Notes: generated by a model not told the origin, from the sequence alone. A DNA stretch of 64,000 nt from a virus (IMGVR_UViG_3300027976_000007:62001-126000); one strand, 5' to 3'. Shown: positions 17,199-26,036, counted from the stretch's first letter. Made by a program: numbers and translations.

Positions 17199-17913
17199 AA
17201 AAAAAGTTGAGCCCTATAGGGAGACTCACCTCCTTTCCTTTATTAGATATATATGTTAAATTGACATCGGGTTGAGTTTGTTTTATATGTCCTCTAAAGG
17301 CTCTAGAATCCATAGCTAAAAACCTATTATCTACAAATTCCCTTATATGTTTAGGTTCAGAATTTTCTTCTACTGAAAGGATCATATGTTTAAGTCTAGT
17401 GGTCAATTCTGGGGATTCGTTTGGATTTAATTTCTTTAATCCCTCTAATTCTCTAGTTATAGCCTTTTCATCCTTCCCAGTTAATAATTTATATTTAATT
17501 TCTACACCTGTTGAAGGTAAGGTGAAAGAAAAAGAATTTAAACCTAAGGTTATTGAAGTTTCATCAAACTCTTTATTTTCCAATGTAGTCAAATCTATAA
17601 CTTGGGATTCTCCTCCTACATCAAATTCATAATTTTTACCATATCCTAAAACTCTAGATGCTATAAATAGAGCGTTTTTATCTCCTACTATAAGATCATC
17701 TACTTTAATTTTTTTATTTACAATTAAAGATTCCAAAAGCTTATCTAAAACTATTCCTTTCTCTATATAAGATTGGTTAGATAGGATATCTTCCTCTTTA
17801 GCTGTCATATATTTTATTTCAATTTTCCCTGATCTTAAAGGGTTATTTTCTTCATATATTAATCCTTTAGAAGGAAGTTCTATTTCTTCTGTAGGGAACA
17901 TTTTTTCAACCAT
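17185..17913 (-). CDS. Tail assembly chaperone / gp26-like baseplate protein
   Basis: 242 residues. The protein resembles T4-type gp26: EIELPSKGLIYEE, then GKIEIKYMTAKEEDILSNQS, then KGIVLDKLLESLI. It sits between the tube and the tape measure, the place of the chaperone that coats the tape measure before tube polymerisation. The last codons contain TTT TTT TGG within seven T, followed by a nearby TGA, where a shift would add the 80-residue extension described separately. Whether it acts as a chaperone or a hub component is not decided by sequence. An exact ATATTTATAA motif lies 16 bases before the ATG, and a terminator-like hairpin lies between it and the tube gene. Confidence 0.7.
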   Translation of the reverse strand: MVEKMFPTEEIELPSKGLIYEENNPLRSGKIEIKYMTAKEEDILSNQSYIEKGIVLDKLLESLIVNKKIKVDDLIVGDKNALFIASRVLGYGKNYEFDVGGESQVIDLTTLENKEFDETSITLGLNSFSFTLPSTGVEIKYKLLTGKDEKAITRELEGLKKLNPNESPELTTRLKHMILSVEENSEPKHIREFVDNRFLAMDSRAFRGHIKQTQPDVNLTYISNKGKEVSLPIGLNFFWPDY

Positions 17914-17929
17914 AATATTTGTTTATTTG

Positions 17930-17939
17930 TTATAAATAT
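17930..17939 (-). promoter_or_regulatory. ATATTTATAA motif upstream of the tail chaperone gene
   Basis: Exact motif copy 16 bases before the start codon, directly after the terminator-like hairpin that follows the tube gene, which supports a new transcript starting here. Confidence 0.55.
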
Positions 17940-17945
17940 AAAAAT

Positions 17946-17973
17946 AAAAAAAGAGCTTGACAAAGCCAAACTC
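17946..17973 (-). terminator. Intrinsic terminator after the tail tube gene
   Basis: On the minus strand GAGTTTG pairs with CAAGCTC (17967-17973 with 17953-17959, one G-T pair) around a seven-base loop and is followed by seven T. It lies 24 bases after the tube stop codon. Confidence 0.65.
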
Positions 17974-17997
17974 CTTTCTAAGGTAAAATCTTTTGAA

Positions 17998-18486
17998 TTA
18001 GAAATTCAAGACACAATAATCCATCCCAATTGATAATTTTATGTTAAGGGCTTCATTTTCAGTATCCCAATTAAAATCTCCAAAATTTGCAGATTTAATA
18101 AAGGCTCCTTTTATGATCCATTCCGACACTGTATCATTGACAGGTCCTAGTACATTTATAGTTAAATCTTTTTTATAAAAATCGGAATAACCATCTCTGC
18201 CCGTAACAGATTCGTGGTGCAATCTTACCCACTCCATAACGGATTGGGCTCCTGATGGGGTGATTGGATCAAATAACTCCAAATCAAGATCATTCCATTT
18301 TAATTTACCTTTTACTTTACGGTAAATATTAATATGGTTAAGAGTTATTTCATCTTGGGAAAAACCTAACCCACTGACCCCTTTGATGAGATATGAAGGA
18401 ACCCCGTCTACATACATTACGAATCTATTTGCTTGTTTAGGTTCCCATGCGGTGAAGAAGCTTTCGTTTGGATTTAATACTGCCAT
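17998..18486 (-). CDS. gp19: Tail tube protein (T4 gp19-like)
   Basis: 162 residues, matching T4 gp19 (163). Characteristic segments are NRFVMYVDGVPSYLIKGVSG near 21-40, the INIYRKVKGKLKWNDLDLEL block, and WIIKGAFIKSANFGDFNWDT near the C terminus. It polymerises into the inner tail tube. It lies directly after the sheath gene, 41 bases downstream, with its own ATATTTATAA motif, and is followed by a terminator-like hairpin. The protein is small, beta-rich and without cysteine except near the C terminus (DYCVLNF). Confidence 0.92.
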   Translation of the reverse strand: MAVLNPNESFFTAWEPKQANRFVMYVDGVPSYLIKGVSGLGFSQDEITLNHINIYRKVKGKLKWNDLDLELFDPITPSGAQSVMEWVRLHHESVTGRDGYSDFYKKDLTINVLGPVNDTVSEWIIKGAFIKSANFGDFNWDTENEALNIKLSIGMDYCVLNF

Positions 18487-18498
18487 TTTGTTATTTTA

Positions 18499-18508
18499 TT
18501 ATAAATAT
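18499..18508 (-). promoter_or_regulatory. ATATTTATAA motif upstream of the tail tube gene
   Basis: Exact motif copy 12 bases before the tube start codon. A strong promoter would be expected here because the tube protein is needed in high copy number. Confidence 0.55.
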
Positions 18509-18527
18509 GTAAGAAATGAATTTTTAA

Positions 18528-20237
18528 TTAAGAAGGAAATTCTGCCCCTGTGGGAAGGATGTTGAAATCTAGGTAAATAAATTCTGATGTTCTTGTAGGT
18601 TGAATGTAAATAGCTCCTCTCAATTCATTTCTATCTATTACATCTGGAGTATTATTACTATCATCCATAACTACTTTAAAAGCATATAACCCTTGTCTTT
18701 GTTGTACACTTTCCATTCTTGGATTTACTTGACTTAAGAAGGTATTTCTTGTGGCCACTGTATTCTGTTCGAATACTAGAGTATCAGCTATTTGACCTAT
18801 CCAGCCTTTTAGGTCAATCAATAATCTTCTAACGTTAATTCTATCTAATGAGCTTGCTTGGGATTGTAATGTTTTATTACCAAACACTACTATTCCTCTT
18901 CCAGGAAAGGTGGCTAATGGGTTTACTTTACCTGCATATAAAGAGTTTCTATCAGAGTTTATTAATTTTCTTTCTGTTTGGATTACATTCTTTAATCCTC
19001 CTCTGCTTATTCCTGCGGGAGCAAACCAAGGTTCAGATTTTTTATCACTAGAAGCATACATACCAGGAACTAAAGTTGAGGTAGGAACCCATACATTTTG
19101 TCTTGTATCTGGGTCTACTATTTGCACCCAAGGCCAATATGAAGCACAATAAGATGAGTCTAATGTAGCTGCTGTTCCTATAGCAGCTGTTATAGTAGAA
19201 TCATATCCTTCTAGATCTAGAGGTATTATAGCGTCTCCTCTTCCCTCTATGTTAGAAATTAAAGTATTCAAGGAGGTTGCATGAGATGCAAAAGAATAAA
19301 TAAGTCCAGGGGTAGAGATTACATTAAATCTAAATTCATCTTTATTAGCTAGTAAGTTTAAAGCAATAGTATAATTGTCTCCTACTAATCCCTGTGAATC
19401 TGTGTTTGTTATATTGTGGTAATATTTTCCCGTTCCTGTAAGTATGGTTCCAGTTGCTCCTGAAAAAGAACCACTTTGAACTGTAGGCATTGATCCTGTA
19501 TATTGATCTTGAGCTATTCCATTATTATTAAAATACCCAGGAGTTGGAAGTAATACTGAATCTACTCTTATATATCTTGAAGAGTTAGGATACGAACCTG
19601 ATGATTGTAAGTATACTTCAGTTCCAGATCCTCTCAAAGTTTGGGTTTGGTCACCTATAATCCTAGAAATATAGTTGGGAGCTGTTGGATCTAAAGATAA
19701 GTTATTAAATACTTCTAATACTGATTTTGATTTAGTATTATCGTTTCCATTTCTTACTATCAGACTAAATGTACCGGATGAAGATGAAGGGCTTACTATT
19801 TCCCATCTAATATTATTGGCTGAACCACTAGCTAAGGACCCCTTGGAATTTAATGAAGAGGAACTGTTCATGATTATCCCTTCACCTAGAGTTTTTAAGG
19901 TGAAAGCTACAGTACCTAAAGAAGAGGATATACCACTTGAAGCGGGGGTAAATGAACCTGATGCTACTCTAGTTACTAATAAAGAATCTCCACCATTTTT
20001 GAAATAATTATAAGCTGAGATAGATGTAAAGAAAGTATTTTGTTGGGATCCTGTTATAAAGGTAGAACCAAAAGCAGAAACATATTCACTATATGATGTT
20101 ATTACTTTAGGTATGTTAACTTGACCTTTTACCGTAGGGCCTACTAAAGCCGCCCCAACCTGGATGGGTTGAGAAAGTATTTGGGATTGATCATTTTCTC
20201 TAGCAAGAACGCCTGGAGATATTAAAGTTTCAGCCAT
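18528..20237 (-). CDS. gp18: Tail sheath protein (T4 gp18-like)
   Basis: 569 residues (T4 gp18: 659). The N terminus SPGVLARENDQSQ is the typical sheath start. The C-terminal domain shows SRGGLKNVIQTERKLINSDR, then NPLATFPGRGIVVFGNKTLQ, then NVRRLLIDLKGWIGQIADTL, the conserved core of contractile sheaths. The middle is a variable, Ser/Gly-rich insertion exposed on the outside. It contracts around the tube during injection. It starts after the 85-residue protein and has an exact ATATTTATAA motif 21 bases before its ATG. Confidence 0.95.
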   Translation of the reverse strand: MAETLISPGVLARENDQSQILSQPIQVGAALVGPTVKGQVNIPKVITSYSEYVSAFGSTFITGSQQNTFFTSISAYNYFKNGGDSLLVTRVASGSFTPASSGISSSLGTVAFTLKTLGEGIIMNSSSSLNSKGSLASGSANNIRWEIVSPSSSSGTFSLIVRNGNDNTKSKSVLEVFNNLSLDPTAPNYISRIIGDQTQTLRGSGTEVYLQSSGSYPNSSRYIRVDSVLLPTPGYFNNNGIAQDQYTGSMPTVQSGSFSGATGTILTGTGKYYHNITNTDSQGLVGDNYTIALNLLANKDEFRFNVISTPGLIYSFASHATSLNTLISNIEGRGDAIIPLDLEGYDSTITAAIGTAATLDSSYCASYWPWVQIVDPDTRQNVWVPTSTLVPGMYASSDKKSEPWFAPAGISRGGLKNVIQTERKLINSDRNSLYAGKVNPLATFPGRGIVVFGNKTLQSQASSLDRINVRRLLIDLKGWIGQIADTLVFEQNTVATRNTFLSQVNPRMESVQQRQGLYAFKVVMDDSNNTPDVIDRNELRGAIYIQPTRTSEFIYLDFNILPTGAEFPS

Positions 20238-20258
20238 TTTGTTTTTTATTTAATTTTG

Positions 20259-20268
20259 TTATAAATAT
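20259..20268 (-). promoter_or_regulatory. ATATTTATAA motif upstream of the sheath gene
   Basis: Exact motif copy 21 bases before the sheath start codon. Confidence 0.55.
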
Positions 20269-20286
20269 AATAAATACTGTTAAAGG

Positions 20287-20544
20287 TTAATCTAAAGGAT
20301 GAAATTCCCCTGTATCTAATGATATTCTTCCTTTACCATGCTCTTTTGTTATTTTGTCTATCAAATCCTTTTCCCTTTTCTCTAAAGAATAAAATTTTTC
20401 CTTTATTTCTTTTTTAATTTTTTTAAGGGAGAGGATTTGTAAACCTATATTTCCCATTTCATAGGTTATAGTAGATAATTCTTCTCTTAATTCTTTTATA
20501 GAAGTTTGAAGTTCTAAGCTTAAGGTTTGTTGTTTGTTTTTCAT
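20287..20544 (-). CDS. Small coiled-coil protein, function unknown
   Basis: 85 residues. Almost the whole chain is a charged heptad-like helix (SIKELREELSTITYEM, LSLKKIKKEIKEKFYSL), followed by a short tail RISLDTGEFHPLD. No known domain. It overlaps the LamG protein gene by four bases (ATGA), so the two are translationally coupled, and it precedes the sheath gene. It might be an assembly factor or a small virion component; the sequence does not decide. Confidence 0.6.
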   Translation of the reverse strand: MKNKQQTLSLELQTSIKELREELSTITYEMGNIGLQILSLKKIKKEIKEKFYSLEKREKDLIDKITKEHGKGRISLDTGEFHPLD

Positions 20545-21974
20545 AATAATGATGGTGTTGTCGTCAGGTAGTATGATTCTGCTACATATAAATTATCGAA
20601 AGTAACTGCAGCGTTTCCACCTTTAAAAGAATTTTGACCTGTGATTTCTGGCCAAAAGGTTTGGGATGATAAGTCTATATTTATATTTTGGGGTGGATGG
20701 AGTAGTTGCCAAGAATCTATGTTATCCCAATATGAAAATGTTAAAATTTTATTAATCCTATCTATATTCATTCTACATCTAGGATATGTAACTATAGAAA
20801 CTGAAATATTATCTATAGAAATTAAACCTGTACTATCCCTCCATAAAACCCTGTAGTTTCTTTGATCTGTTGAAGCCGCCATTATAGAAGCAAACATGAG
20901 ATTTCCTGCGACATTTACCGTTCCTCTTAATATTAACCTAGGAATAACATCCACCTCTAAATTATTTCCATAGATATCACATTGCATGGATAGATTATCA
21001 CGTTCTGAAGATATTGTTGGATATTTTATATTATGGGTAGATGGCGATATTGATCCTGCAGTACCGCTAAAAGTTAAAACACATCGGGAACCATTATTAC
21101 TCCAACTATCTCCCGTTACTACCCCATTACCATTACTTCCATTAAAATTTTCATAGTATATTAATTTAGAATAGGTAGCAAATGAAGGTATTATGTCGGC
21201 CGTGGTTATTCCAACACTTGGTAAATTTTTTGGTACTACTTCATCTAAAAGGTTTGCTATGGAACCTGATACCGATTCTCTTTCTCCAAACCTATATAAA
21301 GATTTTAAATTTGGTAAAGAGGTATAAAGTTTTCTTGGATCTCTAATATTTCTATTATTATAAATCTCTAAAAGTTCCTGGTGTGTTAATAATTTATCCC
21401 AATAAGCCATCATTGAGATTGTAGACTTTAAACCTCCACTGGAACTCCCTAAAGCGTTGGCTGATATGTTTGCTTTAGTCAAAACTGAAACATCCCCAAA
21501 CCAACTACCATTATTTGCAGAAGCCCCCCCGAAGGATAAGGACGTTGATATTGTATAATACTCTCCATTGATCCATATTTTATATTCACTTCCTGTTGTT
21601 TGAAAAGCAACAACATAGGTAGAGCCTACATTTATTGAAGGTCCAGCAAATATTACGTTAGTAGTAGTAACAGGGTCACCCCTCCAACTAATACCAAATC
21701 TACTTTCATTATTAGTTTCATCGGCTAATCTGAATATGCCTATTATAAGTGCCCCACCAAGGCTCAAATCACTTTTTCTAGCCTGTAATATATTATATCC
21801 GTTTGTAGATTCAACCACTAATGTATTTATTTCTATAGAAAATAAAATTGTTTTTCCTCCATCTTTCACATCACCTAAAAAAGATAAACCATCACCTATA
21901 ATATATTTTCCCGTGTTACCATCTAAATTTATTTTCTTTTTGAGTTGGGTATTATGTTGTGCGTATTGGTTCAT
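20541..21974 (-). CDS. LamG/concanavalin-like virion protein
   Basis: 477 residues. The first 215 or so form a LamG-like jelly roll: STYVVAFQTTGSEYKIWING, followed by MMAYWDKLLTHQELLEIYNN, a pattern that closes LamG/concanavalin-like domains in phage and Bacteroidota proteins. The remaining part, from about 255, may be a second beta sandwich (IYYENFNGSNGNGVVTGDSW, VTFDNLYVAESYY). Such domains bind carbohydrates or decorate virions. It lies between the neck/terminator gene and the sheath, with one-base overlap with the upstream gene, which suggests a neck or collar decoration. No catalytic residues can be named. Confidence 0.6.
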   Translation of the reverse strand: MNQYAQHNTQLKKKINLDGNTGKYIIGDGLSFLGDVKDGGKTILFSIEINTLVVESTNGYNILQARKSDLSLGGALIIGIFRLADETNNESRFGISWRGDPVTTTNVIFAGPSINVGSTYVVAFQTTGSEYKIWINGEYYTISTSLSFGGASANNGSWFGDVSVLTKANISANALGSSSGGLKSTISMMAYWDKLLTHQELLEIYNNRNIRDPRKLYTSLPNLKSLYRFGERESVSGSIANLLDEVVPKNLPSVGITTADIIPSFATYSKLIYYENFNGSNGNGVVTGDSWSNNGSRCVLTFSGTAGSISPSTHNIKYPTISSERDNLSMQCDIYGNNLEVDVIPRLILRGTVNVAGNLMFASIMAASTDQRNYRVLWRDSTGLISIDNISVSIVTYPRCRMNIDRINKILTFSYWDNIDSWQLLHPPQNINIDLSSQTFWPEITGQNSFKGGNAAVTFDNLYVAESYYLTTTPSLL

Positions 21975-24328
21975 TATGATGGTGTCATTAATATGTAAAC
22001 AATTAATCCCTTTCCTGAATCTCCTGTACCTACAGTGTCTATATCAACTTGGAATTCATCATCAGCAGTTATGGAGGTTGCTGATAAAACTGAAGGAATA
22101 GCAGCCCCTACTGTAGTTCTAGAGTTAATATCTATTGTAGGTTTAGTTGAGAATATAGTGGTTCCATTTTTTTTTATATTCACCGTTACTTCGGCCCCTG
22201 TGGAGGCTTGTATTAATGATGCTCCCACTCCTGTTATAGTCCCAGCTAGTGGAATTCTTTTATATGAAGCTGTTGCTAAGGGGGCTAATGTGGAGACAAA
22301 ATCAGAACAAGCAAATTCAAATACTCTAGTAGCTACCCCCTTACCGTCACCACTGCCAGTGTTAATTGTTACAGGGAAGGTTGAACCATCACCCTTGGTA
22401 AAGGTGATAGTGTTAACGTTTACTGAAGCTGTGGTTAGGAGTGAACCTGTTGGGGTAGTTCCCCCTCCACCACTGCCCGTGTTAATTGTTATAGGGAAGG
22501 TGGTTCCATTTCCTTTAGTGAAAGTTATAGTGTTAGCTTTTACTGAGGCCGTGGTTACAAATGAACCAGTGTTTCTATCAGTTAATATATAAGACCATAA
22601 TAAACCTCCCTCGATATCATAAGCATCTGTTATTTTTAGTCTGTTATAGTTACCATCATCAGGGAAATACTTAACACCATCAGATTCAAACATAACATAA
22701 CCTGGACTATATTTATGGAACTCCCCAGGACTCCCTACAACACCATCACCATCTATATTCCAACGCTTCTCATTATCAGGGTCTGCTATAGGAAGTTGTA
22801 TTCCTCTATATTTATTAAAAACCGTAGATAAAACATCATCAGAGGTAAATGAATTAATAACATATTCGTTATATTCTATAACTGAAGGAGTCTCGGAATA
22901 AAATTCTCTTAAATAAGAACCTCCATTATTACTATATATTTGGAATCTAGAGTTATTTAAAAGTAACTGTCGGTTTGATGATGAGACTTCAAGGTCACTA
23001 TTTCCTATATTAAAATCTTCAAAAGATCCTGTTGAAATTGTTATAGGGAAGGTGGTTCCATTTCCTTTAGTGAAAGTTATAGTGTTGGCGGACACTGAGG
23101 CTGTGGTTAGGAGTGAACCTGTTGGGGTAGTTCCCCCTCCACCACTACCAGTGTTAATTGTTACAGGGAAGGTTGAACCATCACCCTTGGTAAAGGTGAT
23201 AGTGTTAACGTTTACTGAAGCTGTGGTTAGGAGTGAACTTGTTGAAACTTGACTGCTCGTTGAGATTTCTAAAGAAAAAGAATCCCCATTAGATTTTACA
23301 AAATTAAATATTGAGCTTGATAAAGAACTCGTAACCGAACCTGTAACCATATACACCCCAGTATTACCCCCACCCCCACCAGATATGCTAGGGAAAGGAG
23401 GGTAAGTGAAAGTTGAAAATTCTCTAGGGCCCGCTATTTCTGTTCTAGAAGGGACTGAAGTATTATTTATGTTAGGAACCGTCTCTAAAGTAAATATAGT
23501 CTTAGCTTTAGAATTAAACTTTTTAAGAGAATTTAATTGTTTTTGAGTAGTATCAGGTATTACATAACCGTAAAGTTTTAATGTAAAATTACATTTAACC
23601 GACCTTTCCCCTGATGATGAAACTTCTACCGGAGTAGAGAATGAGTCTACTGTAGCCTTAAACTTAAAACTTTCAGGATCTCCCCAATAGGAGTCTGAAG
23701 CATAATTTATGGCTTCTACTAATTTGTTTAATTGTTCTATATAATAAGTAGATATAGAGAAATCATATGTTACTGTAACATAGTCGGGTACTACTACAGC
23801 ATAATGTTGTTTTACAGGTATTCTATTATTTAATATGCTAAAATTATCATATGTGTTTTTTGGGCTATATGTTTTAGTAAATATCTGGGTATTGATGGGG
23901 CTGTTAGCATCCATCTTATTTGTAAGGTTCTTTATCTTTTCTATGTTGCTTCTTTTAAAAACTATCACGGGCATCATTAGAGCCCCATTTTTGTCTCTAT
24001 AATATCCATCTTTTTGGATTTGTTTCCATCTTTCCGAATTACCATATAGGACAGGAACTTTTATTACATTCCCGTTTTGGACTACTGTGGGTTTGATTAT
24101 GTTTTCTATGTAATAGAAAATGGCTTCATCTATTTCTTTAAAACCTAAACTTATGGGTTTTGTATTATCCTCTTTAAAGGATAATTGTTCCCCTCTATTG
24201 ATTTCTGAATCAATATCATTTGGGTTACCCTTACTTTCTCCAGTGTCAGGGTTAGTGTAAGGGGAATGTAGAGACTTGCTTATATCCTTTTGGGATTTAG
24301 GTGTAGGTTTTTTTCCTTTTTTAGCCAT
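21974..24328 (-). CDS. gp15: gp15-like tail terminator fused to a repeat-rich appendage
   Basis: 784 residues, against 272 for T4 gp15. Residues about 60-290 follow gp15 in pattern: VIKVPVLYGNSERWKQ, then VTYDFSISTYYIEQLNKLVE, then RSVKCNFTLKLYGYVIPD. That part would end the tail tube and sheath and join the neck. The rest is an addition: a Gly-rich linker, four copies of a TASVxxNTITFTKGxGxTFPxTI repeat, a segment of about 140 residues between repeat pairs, and a C-terminal domain (about 670-784) that looks like a small beta sandwich. The appendage may form neck fibres or whiskers that touch the host. It follows the 184-residue neck protein by four bases. Confidence 0.6.
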   Translation of the reverse strand: MAKKGKKPTPKSQKDISKSLHSPYTNPDTGESKGNPNDIDSEINRGEQLSFKEDNTKPISLGFKEIDEAIFYYIENIIKPTVVQNGNVIKVPVLYGNSERWKQIQKDGYYRDKNGALMMPVIVFKRSNIEKIKNLTNKMDANSPINTQIFTKTYSPKNTYDNFSILNNRIPVKQHYAVVVPDYVTVTYDFSISTYYIEQLNKLVEAINYASDSYWGDPESFKFKATVDSFSTPVEVSSSGERSVKCNFTLKLYGYVIPDTTQKQLNSLKKFNSKAKTIFTLETVPNINNTSVPSRTEIAGPREFSTFTYPPFPSISGGGGGNTGVYMVTGSVTSSLSSSIFNFVKSNGDSFSLEISTSSQVSTSSLLTTASVNVNTITFTKGDGSTFPVTINTGSGGGGTTPTGSLLTTASVSANTITFTKGNGTTFPITISTGSFEDFNIGNSDLEVSSSNRQLLLNNSRFQIYSNNGGSYLREFYSETPSVIEYNEYVINSFTSDDVLSTVFNKYRGIQLPIADPDNEKRWNIDGDGVVGSPGEFHKYSPGYVMFESDGVKYFPDDGNYNRLKITDAYDIEGGLLWSYILTDRNTGSFVTTASVKANTITFTKGNGTTFPITINTGSGGGGTTPTGSLLTTASVNVNTITFTKGDGSTFPVTINTGSGDGKGVATRVFEFACSDFVSTLAPLATASYKRIPLAGTITGVGASLIQASTGAEVTVNIKKNGTTIFSTKPTIDINSRTTVGAAIPSVLSATSITADDEFQVDIDTVGTGDSGKGLIVYILMTPS
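22359..22530 (-). repeat. Repeat module of the gp15-fusion gene, 3' copy
   Basis: Two sub-repeats of about 100 bases encode TASVxxNTITFTKG units. The stretch 22359-22445 reappears almost exactly at 23151-23237, and 22429-22474 at 23101-23146. Confidence 0.85.
23037..23240 (-). repeat. Repeat module of the gp15-fusion gene, 5' copy
   Basis: Counterpart of the module at 22359-22530. The two units appear in a different relative order around the Gly-rich linker, so recombination between modules could add or delete the segment lying between them (about 22535-23035). Confidence 0.85.
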
Positions 24329-24332
24329 TATC

Positions 24333-24887
24333 TTATATTAAATTATTAACCTTAGAAATTCCTAAACGGTTTGGAGGTACCATATGGGTAGTACATATAA
24401 CAGAAACATTATACCCAAAATCTTCTAATCCAGGGTTTATAGGATTGGGTGAATTAGGATAATCTGGATCTTTACCCATAAAAAATTGGTTAGATTCTAT
24501 CTTTGATATTTCGAAATAATTCTCTTGGTAGAGAATAATATCTCCGATTTCCGGATATATGTTAGCTCCATGGGAAGAAGTAGAATTAAAGTCTAAAGAG
24601 TTAGGTAATAAATCATCTCTGAGGATTTTAAATAAAGTATCCCAAGTAACGTCTATATTATAGTCATTAGAAGTCACATCTTGGGGTTTTCTTTCTACTA
24701 AACAATTAACTAATATAGGACCTTCATAATATTTTTCATCAGAAGCCTCCCCATATAAATTAAACTTTGTAGAATTTAATCCCAGTTTATAAAAGGCACA
24801 TTGTTGGGTTATAATATCCCCCATTAGTTCCCTATTAATTTTTCTTATGAGACTAATGTCCCTTGATGATCCAAATAAAGCACACAT
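24333..24887 (-). CDS. Neck / head completion protein (gp14-like)
   Basis: 184 residues. It lies between the first neck protein and the gp15-like terminator, which is where T4-type phages encode gp14. The sequence has ILVNCLVERKPQDVT, then YPEIGDIILYQENYFEISKI, then YNVSVICTTHMVPPNRLGI, conserved-looking strands of a small beta-barrel head-completion protein. T4 gp14 is 256 residues, so this is shorter. It starts three bases after the stop of the upstream gene. Assignment is mainly by position and overall pattern. Confidence 0.55.
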   Translation of the reverse strand: MCALFGSSRDISLIRKINRELMGDIITQQCAFYKLGLNSTKFNLYGEASDEKYYEGPILVNCLVERKPQDVTSNDYNIDVTWDTLFKILRDDLLPNSLDFNSTSSHGANIYPEIGDIILYQENYFEISKIESNQFFMGKDPDYPNSPNPINPGLEDFGYNVSVICTTHMVPPNRLGISKVNNLI

Positions 24888-24890
24888 AGG

Positions 24891-26036
24891 TTAAAATATA
24901 TATATTGGAAAGGGAACATTATTAAGTTCTTTTTGGAGAATCTCACTCTCTCTTCCTCTTCGTTCTAATAATTTATCTTTTGAAGTCTCATTTAAGAAAT
25001 CTCTTAGGCTTTCTATTAAACTAGTTTTATCAGCAGTTGCAGAAGATATTAAATCACTTTGGTTAAGTTGAACATTATCTCCTGGAATTGGGATTGAACC
25101 GTATTTCCCTCTAATATAACCTAACATTTCTTTACATAGAGCTAAAGTATATTCAAATACCCAACTCCTTCCTACTGAATTCATTTGAGAGTATATAGGA
25201 TTATTAAAAGGGACATTAGATACATTGGTTATTAAAGATGGAGAAGATACAACACTATTAGCAGCTCTTTCTGATTTTAATATGAAATGGAAGTATAATT
25301 TTTCTACACTACCATTAGGAATGGGAAATATCCTAAGGTTATTGTTCTGTATTTCGAAGGAATAATTAGATTTTCTTATAGTATCATTTAATTCTATTTG
25401 TTGTAATACTTGTAAATCATAATTTAGAGGCATTAAAACGAAAGACATTGCGGGTGATGAGTTCCCAAAACCAAATTGGCTTCTTAAACCTCCACCATGT
25501 GACCCCACTAAGGGATCATAGAATTTAAGAATTGCAGGTGGGGATGAATGGAAAATCCTTTTTATTTCTAAATCTGAAGAGGTAAAACCTTCATCAACCG
25601 CCCAGGCATTTAAATCATAAGTTTGGATTGAGCTTGTTAGGTTGATGGAACCTGTCTTCCATGTAACATTTCCCCCGGTCCCCGCCTCGGATCCATATTG
25701 TTGTGCTTCCTTTATTAAATTTCCTAAATTAGGAGTAATGATAGCCGAATTTATTGAGGATCCTGTTGATGATCCCTCTAATGATAAATAATCCTGTCTT
25801 ATTTTATAAGCATATAATTCATTACCATAAGTAGTGACTGCCTGTTCAAAAGCTGTGAAGAAATTTTTGTCTTGAAGTTCTATACTTACTATAGGAAATC
25901 CTAAACGTTGAGCACAAAAATTAGCCACTTTTACCGCGTCACTCTGAAACGTCACATCGTTATCGTAAAAACCAAAGGGAGTTGAAGAACCGGAAGTAAA
26001 TACCGGTAAACCGTCATATATTTGTATGTTAGCCAT
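24891..26036 (-). CDS. Neck protein (gp13-like)
   Basis: 381 residues (T4 gp13: 309). It contains VKVANFCAQRLGFPIVSIEL and FFTAFEQAVTTYGNELYAYK, a helical connector-like N-terminal part, then an Ile/Phe-rich beta region including LRIFPIPNGSVEKLYFHF, and a C-terminal helical part ending YTLALCKEMLGYIRGKYGSI-like and RDFLNETSKDKLLERRGRE. Such proteins bind the portal after packaging and form the neck. It follows phoH and starts 11 bases after an exact ATATTTATAA motif, so it may open the neck/tail transcript. Confidence 0.6.
   Translation of the reverse strand: MANIQIYDGLPVFTSGSSTPFGFYDNDVTFQSDAVKVANFCAQRLGFPIVSIELQDKNFFTAFEQAVTTYGNELYAYKIRQDYLSLEGSSTGSSINSAIITPNLGNLIKEAQQYGSEAGTGGNVTWKTGSINLTSSIQTYDLNAWAVDEGFTSSDLEIKRIFHSSPPAILKFYDPLVGSHGGGLRSQFGFGNSSPAMSFVLMPLNYDLQVLQQIELNDTIRKSNYSFEIQNNNLRIFPIPNGSVEKLYFHFILKSERAANSVVSSPSLITNVSNVPFNNPIYSQMNSVGRSWVFEYTLALCKEMLGYIRGKYGSIPIPGDNVQLNQSDLISSATADKTSLIESLRDFLNETSKDKLLERRGRESEILQKELNNVPFPIYIF

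Noticed and set aside
17185-17213. -1 frameshift at the end of the tail chaperone gene
   Set aside because: After a -1 shift in the T run the next codons are TTG GCC TGA, so no extension results; only +1 or -2 gives a long frame.
19675-20007. Plus-strand open frame of 110 codons opposite the sheath gene
   Set aside because: The sheath assignment on the other strand is certain, and the product has no recognisable feature.
22035-22592. Plus-strand open frame of 185 codons
   Set aside because: It is the mirror of the repetitive gp15-fusion gene; the repeats keep the opposite strand open and no start context or family match supports it.
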